Assembly (NCBI GenBank): GCA_002205965.3
Contig: NADL03000484.1
Coordinates: 1-64,000, forward strand
DNA from: Kappaphycus alvarezii
Lineage: Eukaryota > Rhodophyta > Florideophyceae > Gigartinales > Solieriaceae
Direction: 5' to 3'
DNA: 64,000 bases
Within the stretch, counting starts at the first letter, position 1. Every line of letters begins with the position of its first letter. Of the stretch, positions 56,675-64,000 are shown in pieces. The notes beneath the pieces are model-generated. The model was not told the DNA's origin. It searched no databases and saw only the letters and a program-made list of their open reading frames with translations. The position numbers were made by a program, and so were the translations under genes.

Positions 56675-58022
56675 TGATAGGGGTAAATCGTCAGGAGAAG
56701 AGATACTCAGAACCAATTACCCCAGAAAGGAGGTGTTGCAAACGACAAAAGTGCTACCGTGATATAGTTGAACGAACAAAAGGGAGTTTACATGGAAGAA
56801 ATTAGAGAGGGCTACAAGCATGTATGGAAGGAGCAGGGTCTACTACTGATACTCTCCGACCAGCGTAGGAAAGAAGTTTCGTTGGTCTGAAGTTGACTCC
56901 CAACTTCCTACTACTCAGGACTTGACTTGAAGTTTTCTGCCAACTTGCTTTACCTTCACAACAGGAAGCAGTTTACTGAGCTTATAGACTTTTTTGGCTA
57001 ACCCTAAAGTCTCAAAGAAACATACTAAGAACCATAAAATGCATCAAATGGAATCGTGTGAACGAGAAAACGTAACAGCAGATACTATCAGGATAAATAT
57101 CTAGATTCTTTCCTTAATATCTTACTCCTCTATATAAGAGCCAGACAGTTCCCCCAAAATATCCATTCCACCCAAGAAGTACACACAAATATCCGCGAAC
57201 GGCTTATAATTCTCCATTGCCTCCTGCGAAATATCTAGATCACTGAGGACGCCCCTATCCGGTTCCAGAGTCGGGACCATCTGGTCCATATTTTCTGGCC
57301 CCTTCCCTACTAATCCAGCACTTTCCATGCCTCCCTCCCCCTCATCGTCCTCATCGTCCTCTTCACTCCTCTACTCATCTTCTTCAGAAGAGTCAGAGAT
57401 CACAATTACTCCCTCAGTCTCTCCTTCGTTCTCTGCAAGAGCTAACCCACCGTTGTACACTAGTGGCTCCCACGGTTCCACCCAGTCCTTCTCTTCCTCC
57501 TGTAACCCCTCTTATCCCTCCTCCTCATCCTCCTTTTCTGCATGCTCGAAGCAGTTACGGGGGACCCACTCCCGAATGCGTTCCCGCTCCAACCTTCTAC
57601 AGTAATCAGCGTAGTCAGTTGGACCATTTACCATCAGGGCCAAAGCGCTGAGTGGACGACGGACTCGGGATGAATTGCTGATAGTGAGGGAAGGGCGGAG
57701 GTTGGTCATGTTAAGGACCAAAAGAAGGGGTGGGCTGATGGGGTAGTTGATGGCGGGGGGTTGCATCAACGACGTCGATTTCGAACTTTAAATACTGCGA
57801 CGTCTTCAAAAAGTAAGACGACCTTGGACGTGTACAGTAATGTCATCTATTAATGACACAGTGTCTTAAAATAAAAAATCAGCCCATGGTTTTGCCGCAC
57901 TCATCCAAATTAAAAATATCTTGCAAATTCAGAAACTGTAAAAATATCTTTCAAATTCCAATACTGTATCCAAATTTGGTCATCTTCTATATTTTTTTCG
58001 TGTGCGAATTTTGCACTCATCA
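56675..58022 (-). mobile_element. Solo LTR carrying an internal reading frame (LTR 5)
   Basis: 1348 bp, reverse. Both outer parts match gypsy G2's LTR: the R-U5 end (56675-57110) and the first about 115 bp of U3 (57906-58022). A block with reading frame L5 lies between. The flanks CCCTT and CGCTT are a near-perfect 5-bp duplication. It interrupts the N-terminal region of LINE B2. Confidence 0.88.
57122..57709 (-). other. LTR-borne reading frame, copy L5
   Basis: ATG at 57709, about 80 bp after a TATTTAAAG box (near 57788). N-terminal MTNLRPSLTISNSSRVRRPL, VNGPTDYADYCRRLERERIR. C-terminal NMDQMVPTLEPDRGVLSDLD and ENYKPFADIC, stop at 57122. Purine-rich acidic middle. Broken. Confidence 0.6.
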
Positions 58023-58687
58023 CGCTTATAGATAAACATCCCCAGCAGGCCCCCGATGAAACAACTCCAGTCAGCGGAACATCTTCTACCAACTACAGTT
58101 TCCGACCAATCACTGAAGAAGAAGTCCTTGGCGCTATCAGGGCTTTTAAACCAGGATCCTCTCCCGGAGGCTCAGGTCTAAAGCCTTGCCACTTGGTTGA
58201 ATTGCTAAGATGTCCATCCCCATCGGCTAATTCCGGCTTTTTGGAAGCTCTTACGAGACTTGTTAATGTTCTTGCAACTGGGAAAGCACCAGCTGTTCTC
58301 GCTCTTTGGATCGCTGGTGCTCCACTAACCCCGTTGGCGAAGGACATGTCGCCTAGGCCAATCGCCGTTGGGGAGACGCTTTGCAGGTTGGTCGGTAGTT
58401 TCTTAATGAAGCGAGTGTCCCAGAAGGCGGCAGACTACCTCCAATCTCTGCAAGTGGGTAACGCCACAAAGTTGGGTACCGACACAGTCGTGCACGGAAT
58501 CCTACGAGTCGTTCAGGAATACGGCAGTGACCCAGCATATGGGTTATTGACTGTCGATCTAATGAACGCTTTTAATATGTGCAGCAGGTCCGCTTTTCTG
58601 ACCTCGGTTAGACAGCTATTCCCATAGTTACAGCCTTTGTTCTCATATTGTTATGCCAACGAGCCCACATTCCTGTGGATAGGTAGT

Positions 58688-60134
58688 TGATAGGGATAAA
58701 TCGAGGGGAAGAGATCCTCAGAAACAATAACCCCAAGAAGGAGGTGTTGCAAGCGACAAAAGCGCTACCGTGGTATAATTGTGAGAACCAAACGAGGTGG
58801 ATGAGGACAAAAGTTCAAGGGTAATGAGTGAGTATAAAAGGAGCAGAGTCTACCTCCTATGCTCAGTGACTAACGTAAAATAAATGCTTCTTGGGTCTGA
58901 AGTTGACTCTCAACTTCCTAACTATTTGGGACTGGGCTTGAAGTTGTCTGCCCTCTTGCTTGACCTCTCAAGGAGGAAGCAGTTTACTCAGCTTATGTAG
59001 ACTTTTTGGCTAATCCTAAAGTCCCAAGAACGTACACTAAATACCATAAAATAAACTAAAAAAAATCATGTGGACGATAGAGACTAGCAATAAGATACTT
59101 CCAATAAATATCTACATCTACTCCTCACAATCTTCATTCTCAAGGGCTAGAACCGATCACCTCCTGTAAAGTGTCCATGCTATCATACAGTCCACACATA
59201 CCCCTTCGAGCGGTTCGTAGCTTCCTGTGGGCTCTCCTGCAATCTTTAGACCACTGAAGATATCTTTATCCACTTCCATGACCGGTACCCCCTGGTCCTC
59301 CATTCCTAGCTCCCGTCCCGCCTCGAAGTTCTGGGAGCTCCGGTCCAATTCCTGCACTTTCACCTCCTCCCCCATGGACCGATCTTCCATCCCATCCCCG
59401 TTCTCCTCATCCTTCTCCTGAGTCTCGTAAACCACCTCAGGGGCTACCCATTCCTCAAAGGACTCCCCGCTCTCCTTCTCGACTTTCTCAGCCTCATTCT
59501 TACTTACCTCCCTCGCCTCTTCTTCTATAAAGAGGCGGCGAACTAACTCGATGATCTTCTCCTTGGTTTGCCGCCGGAGGTAGTCTTCGGCATCGGTTGG
59601 CCCGTAGGCGGCAAGATGGAGGCCATTAATGGGACGGGAAGGGCGTTTTTTTGGAGAAAGGGACAGGGGGGCGATTTGACGTCATATTTCTGGAAAAGGG
59701 GTGAGCGGGGTTGCGAACGTTGACAAAAAGGGTAATCAGCTTATCGAATTGTTGGTGGTAGGAGGGATGCTTCAGCGACAATACTATGGCACTCTAAATA
59801 GGGGCATGTCTCCGGTAATCATCACGGTCTTGGTCAAAAAAAATGCGAGTTGATACTGCGGCCTTGAATTTGCATGAATTCGGGGGCATCATACAAATCT
59901 GTGTGATAAAATATCGGAACTGAATTTGGAAAGCGAAGTGAACACGAATTGAAAGGCATCTCTTTGAAGAAGGAGGGCCAAATCTTCAAACAAAAAACAG
60001 AAAATGGAGTTGTACAGTTAATTTGGATTCATAAAAGAAAAATATATTTAGAATTTTGTTTTCTAAAGAAAAAGGTAGGACGATTGGCCAAGGATGGATT
60101 TCAAGATGCGAAGAGGACCTTTTTCGTTCCGACA
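58688..60134 (-). mobile_element. Solo LTR carrying an internal reading frame (LTR 6)
   Basis: 1447 bp, reverse, TGATAGGG at the left edge, with a perfect target duplication GTAGT (58683-58687 and 60135-60139). It splits the RT of LINE B2 between the motif A and motif B regions. Confidence 0.92.
59157..59685 (-). other. LTR-borne reading frame, copy L6
   Basis: ATG at 59685, about 110 bp after a CTATTTAGAG box (near 59795). N-terminal GPTDAEDYLRRQTKEKIIEL and RRLFIEEEAREV; then SFEEWVAPEVVYETQEKDEE. The C-terminal part (DQGVPVMEVDKDIFSGLKIA) is more diverged and lacks the usual LEELFGSDLE end. It has the shortest acidic linker and few breaks. Confidence 0.65.
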
Positions 60135-60818
60135 GTAGTCACACAATAAGAAGCGTCTGCAGGACCCAAGAGGGAGGTAAGCTTGGCGGCCTCCTCTTGG
60201 ACCTGGTGCTGCAACCTATTATCCTCAAAAAACAAGAACTCTTCAGTTCAGAAGAAGGGGAGAACAGAGATCTGGCAAAGTTGTTACTTTAACTGTGGTA
60301 CCAAGATGACGGGTACATTATCGGGCGCCACGACCAACTCGTCAAAGCCATCGAAGTACTTCGCTCCGTGGATGCTGAAAGCCAAGTACTGCACTTGTCG
60401 CTGCTGAAGTGCACTGTCTGGTGGTCTACAGCCCCTCCAGGGTCAGTACGGAGTCTCTACCCAGACGGGATTAAGCAAGAGTACAGCGAGGGTACTTCCA
60501 TCCTGAACGCCCCCGTCGGTACCAATGAATACACCACACGGTCCTTTACGAATCATGTCTCATCTCTCAGACCATTCTTCGATACCATTCCTGACCTTGA
60601 GAATAGGCAAGTGGCATTCCAGCTACTGCGTAATTATTTTGGCGTTTAAAAAGTAGGCTATTTGTTGCGGGTAGTGCCCCTGTTTTGCATCGGAGAAGGA
60701 GCGGAAGAGTTTGACAGGATCATGGAGGGCTGTGTTCAAAAATTGGCAGGGGTAGTACTGAATTCGGAAGTATTCCGAGAACTCCAGCTGCCGGTCTGTG
60801 ACAATGTCTCTGTTACAC

Positions 60819-61213
60819 CACTGTGTAATAGAGACTTGTTAACTGTCGCTATTCCAGTTCTCTATTACACAGTGGCGTAACAAAGAAACTGCATTGTCTT
60901 GAATGATTTTAGAAATTTGATTTTCCTTCAGTGTTTTCATTTAGCGTGGAGCCCCAAGTCATCGTTTTTTTTTACGTAGTTATATTCTAGATAGTACAAT
61001 TCTATAGTTACACCTCTACTTTCTAGTAACTTCTACTGAGCTAACAAAGTATAGAACTTCTAGAGTAGAGTTACCGTACTGTCTATAAAAGGGGGGGCTC
61101 ATCTGGATTCTTGTGGGAATCCAGGTACAATCCATACACCCTTTGCCCCCAACTTTCTGAAACCCATTAACATCACCTCTACTGTTCCTTTAGCAGCGCC
61201 CCGGCTGACTCCC
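60819..61213 (+). mobile_element. LTR-like insertion in LINE B2, with a hairpin at its left edge
   Basis: Absent at the matching place in LINE B1 (near 15285). Imperfect 12-bp direct repeats TCTCTGTT(A/T)CAC flank it (60807-60818 and 61214-61225). A 24-bp inverted repeat with one mismatch (60811-60834 and 60859-60882) sits at the left edge. A CTATAAAAGGGG promoter-like box lies near 61083. The composition fits a solo LTR of another family, but the ends are not proven. Confidence 0.5.
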
Positions 61214-62395
61214 TCTCTGTTTCACGGTCACACCCAAGGACAAGAAAAAACCATCTCTTGAGATCGGACACACCTCCGCGAAGAACATCGCAGCTGCGGC
61301 GTTCATGGCTTCTAGCTCATCATCTAGCAAGCTTCACAAGTCCTTGATCCCAACTCCTATTAAAGAGCTGGGAACATACGAAGCAGCTGCAGACGCCCAT
61401 CGGAGGTGGTCGACCTCTTGCCTGCCGTCTAGGATTATCCCTTTCAGTGTAATTTGCTCACAAAAAACACCATCGCAAAAGACGCTGACGGACGCAATCC
61501 ATGAAGCAGTACAAGAACGAATCCCTCTTGGGGATTCGAGGAGGCTGGCGTTACGAGCGTCTATGGCCCTCCCGGGAGCCAAGGAATGGGTGTATTGTCC
61601 CCCATGCCTCGGACTACAGACAAGCATTGATCCTCGAAAATTCTCGGTGTAGCTTCAATACTACTGTCAAGTCCCACTTTTTCACCCCGGCACGCCATGC
61701 CCGAGAAGGAATTGCCCGGACACACTCGATGTACATGGCGATCATCTCATGCACTGCTTGCATGGAGCTCACAGGATCAACCGACATGATCGCAAAGTAA
61801 ACCTTCTCGCGAAAGACCTGCCAAGAGCTGCTCGTCATCCTGTTGTAGAGCCACGACATGGTCTCCCCCGCACGAGACCAGACATCCAGGCAATGGGAAG
61901 CAGCGGAGGGACCAACTTTTTTGATGTTACCTTCGTGAATCCCCTCGCTCCCTCCAACAGGAGAGTGAGGGCCTTCAACCCGACGTCCTCTCTGAATGCG
62001 GCGCGAAATGCAAAGCAGAGAAGATATCAATCCTTTATCGCGACCTCCACCAGAGATAGGCTCGTGCCTGTGCCAATCTCCACTCTTGGAGGGTGGCACC
62101 CGGATGCATGCGCAGTGCTAAATGACGTGGTAAGGAACGTGGCCGTGAGGGAACTGGAGACGTACGGAAAGGTTCGGGGGGTTTTGATGCAAAGGCACGC
62201 TGCAGCAGCCGTCATGTCCAATGCGGCCTGCTTGATGGCTGGCCTGAAGATAGCATTTTAGAGAGCGTAGTTCCTTCCCCATTACGGTGTCGGAATACCC
62301 TTTTTGAGTCGATTGTGGTTGTCTGGAAAACCATGGGATAGATCGGATATATCTTCCAAGAGTAAAACACCCAAACCTTTTCCCCTCTGGATAAG

Positions 62396-63148
62396 GACGG
62401 ATCGCACCCGCCCGAAGCGAGATGGGTGTAGTAAGATGCGAGGGCTAGAGCTCACTGGATACGCGCTGCTGGACTAGACTTCCAGAGCGAGGTCCCACTC
62501 GTCGTCCCTGCCAACCCCGAGGCCCCCCTTCGACGGAGTTCTGCGACCCTGGCTTGGACTTTTGCCCTCTCGCTTTTGACTCGTTGGGTACAGCTCCCCG
62601 TGTCGAGGGATTCATCATCCGCTCAGACCTCCGGTACCACACTTTCCCTGGCGCATGCATACAGCGCTTCAGCTGTGTCGAGATTGGTGTCCATCGCTAT
62701 CCCATTCCATTCCGCAATCCATTGCTTGTGACCCATGTGGCACTCCTGGTTAGCCCGTAATCGAAAAGGTCGGACCAGTCAGTGTGCTGCACTGTACAGT
62801 AACCGCCCGCAGTTTGAACAGTATTGTACAACATTACAGTCCTGTAATGCGATCACCTCTGATTCAACAAAAAAAGGAAATTCTCATGTGTAGATTCTGC
62901 GCTACTGTATTCCATCAGTACGTGTAGCTACAATATCTCGTAGATGGGATTTACTGCATCATCAAAACACTCAATAATCTAAAATGCTGGACACGTGTAA
63001 TTGGGCAGGCAGATCACGGCTAGTCGGGAATCGTCATGCTTCCTCCAGTACCGCCAACCAAACTGTGCGCGGCATTGGTCTTTGTCAGTCATCCAAAGCG
63101 TCCCAAAACATAGCACATCACCGTCATCTTCCAGCCTGTTACCATCCT
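62396..63148. other. Intergenic, no gene
   Basis: GC-rich to about 62760, then AT-rich with a CTGTACAGTA palindrome near 62793. No coding region was recognised. The right part is the 3' flank of the peroxiredoxin gene. Confidence 0.4.
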
Positions 63149-63849
63149 CTACTGCCCCGCGATAGCCTTCTTGACGGCATCGATAACATCACTCGGCTCT
63201 GCCCTCTTTGTATAATCGACATCGACAAAACTCCACTCCACATTCCCACCCTTCCCGATTACAAACGTAGCCGGCAACGGAAGCCTCGCCATACGTCCCT
63301 TTTCCTTATTCCCATTCGTCCCATCCAAATCAAACCCAAACCCTAAATACAACGACTTGATATACTCGGGCACCTGAAACATAATTCCATACTTATCCCC
63401 AACCTCCACACCATCATCACTCAAAACCTCAAACGGCAACTCCAACTTGTCCTTCACACTCAAACTCTCATCCGGTGTTTCCGGCGTCAAACAAACCAAC
63501 TTGGCGCCCAACTGTTCCAACTGCGGCACCGCCAACGCCAACGCACGCAGCGTGAGATTACAATATGGGCACCATCCCCGCGATACCATGTGATCACGAC
63601 GGCGGAATGCGAGGCGAGCAACGACGACAGGGATACCGGCTTGTTTGTGGCGTTGGGTAGCGTGAAATCAGGGGCTGGGGTGTGAAGAGCGGGGGGTGAG
63701 GGGGTGAATTCTTGGGCAAATTGAACAGAGGTGGAGGTTATCTTTGAGGCGGCTTCGGCGGGAATGGAGGAGAGGAAGGAAGTTTGCTTGGCGAGGAGTT
63801 GGGAGGAGAGGGTTTCTGCGGGTGGGGTGTCGATGGCGCTTGGGGACAT
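63149..63849 (-). pseudogene. AhpC/TSA peroxiredoxin-like gene with one frame change
   Basis: ATG at 63849, stop at 63149. Peroxiredoxins of this group reduce peroxides through a redox-active Cys. The first part reads an N-terminal helix region, then PAPDFTLPNATNKPVSLSSL and SAVVITWYRG, the typical thioredoxin-fold strand before the active site. The active site WCPYCNLTLRAL lies in the next frame. At the junction (about 63578-63582) there are four G in a row where five would keep the frame. The rest continues cleanly: VCLTPETPDESLSVKDKLEL, EVLSDDGVEVGDKYGIMFQV, LPLPATFVIG, SFVDVDYTKRAEPSDVIDAV. A one-base miss in a G run may be a sequencing slip in a live gene. Otherwise it is a very recent pseudogene. 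GC-rich, host-like. The total would be about 233 residues, normal for the family. Confidence 0.85.
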
Positions 63850-63861
63850 GGTTGGGGTGGG

Positions 63862-63879
63862 GTGTGTGTGTGTGTGTGT
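63862..63879. repeat. GT dinucleotide run
   Basis: About nine GT units just upstream of the peroxiredoxin start, within a G-rich plus strand (63850-64000). Likely part of its promoter or 5' UTR. Confidence 0.85.
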
Positions 63880-64000
63880 TTGGGGAGGGTGGGTTGTCGG
63901 GATGGCGGGGTGATGCGGGGTGAGAGGGTACGGAGATGGGATCTGGAAAGGGGCGGCGGCTTAAATTGGCGGGTGCGGGGGTTGGGAAATGGTGAATGGG

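Larger units (their letters stand above)
55929..62395 (+). mobile_element. LINE B2: most complete R2-like LINE, split by three insertions
   Basis: Coding pieces in order. An N-terminal region is at 55929-56670. Then, after a solo LTR, pre-RT (EEEVLGAIRAFKPGSSPGGS, about 58108-58165), RT blocks RPIAVGETLCRLV (about 58350) and LLTVDLMNAFNMCS (about 58540). After a second solo LTR come GKLGGLLLDLVLQPI and the intact catalytic box YQDDG (60299-60313). Connector (61270-61620) is followed by the Cys/His cluster CPRRNCPDTLDVHGDHLMHC (about 61698-61757). The nuclease core has RPDIQ (61875) and FFDVTFVNPL (about 61917-61946). The stop is near 62259, and the 3' UTR ends ACACCCAAACC...CCCC near 62395, with no poly(A). 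Several frame changes (for example near 58627, 60290 and 60650) mean it is dead. The length without inserts is about 3.3 kb. The 5' border is uncertain. Confidence 0.88.

Noticed and set aside
1-64000. CRISPR arrays, tRNA and rRNA genes
   Set aside because: No regularly spaced identical repeats with unique spacers, and no cloverleaf or rRNA core sequence noticed by eye. A covariance-model scan would settle the tRNA question.

Overview
The window looks like a transposon-dominated stretch of a microbial eukaryote. It is most likely a fungus: there are intron-poor CK1-type kinases, fungal-style Ty3/gypsy and Ty1/copia elements, a Harbinger transposon and a fungal-like AhpC/TSA peroxiredoxin. I cannot place it to species. 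Only four loci look like host genes: a small membrane protein (13139-13716, minus), two intact casein-kinase-1-like kinases (20037-21176, plus; 51296-52504, minus) and a peroxiredoxin-like gene with one frame change (63149-63849, minus). No tRNA, rRNA or CRISPR array was seen.

Nearly everything else is mobile DNA, much of it nested. Layout: a heavily decayed chromovirus (1-5035); the 3' end of a copia element (7379-8400); LINE C1 (9060-9960); LINE A2, minus (10660-12790); the membrane-protein locus; LINE B1 (14561-18481), with LINE A3, LINE G1 and several short tails inserted in it; kinase 1; LINE A5 (21690-31590), split by a nearly whole gypsy element (22217-29666), a short LINE tail and a solo LTR (29938-31501); two partial copia elements (31640-33956 minus, 34805-37493 plus) around a LINE RT piece; LINE D1 (37494-40620), holding a solo LTR; a Harbinger transposon (40646-43820); a cluster of LINE tails (about 44985-45430); a deleted gypsy element (45757-47899); another LTR (about 48790-50167); LINE F1; kinase 2; and LINE B2 (about 55929-62395), split by two solo LTRs and one LTR-like insertion.

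The LINEs are of the restriction-like-endonuclease (R2-like) type: an RT, then a Cys/His cluster, then a PD...D nuclease core. They end without a poly(A) tail, in family-specific 3' sequences. Those 3' sequences are also scattered as very short copies (39-230 bp), many flanked by direct repeats of 7-12 bp, often exactly 11 bp. These short tails are the commonest repeat in the window.

The most unusual signals are these. (1) A family of six related open reading frames sits inside the LTRs of one gypsy lineage, in sense orientation. Where visible, each has its own TATTTA-type box upstream, distinct from the LTR's own TATATAA box. (2) The nearly whole gypsy element carries two tandem, related accessory reading frames between the integrase and the 3' LTR. 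(3) Two divergent CK1-like kinases are the only large intact genes in this transposon graveyard, and one has a 35-bp tandem repeat upstream of its start.
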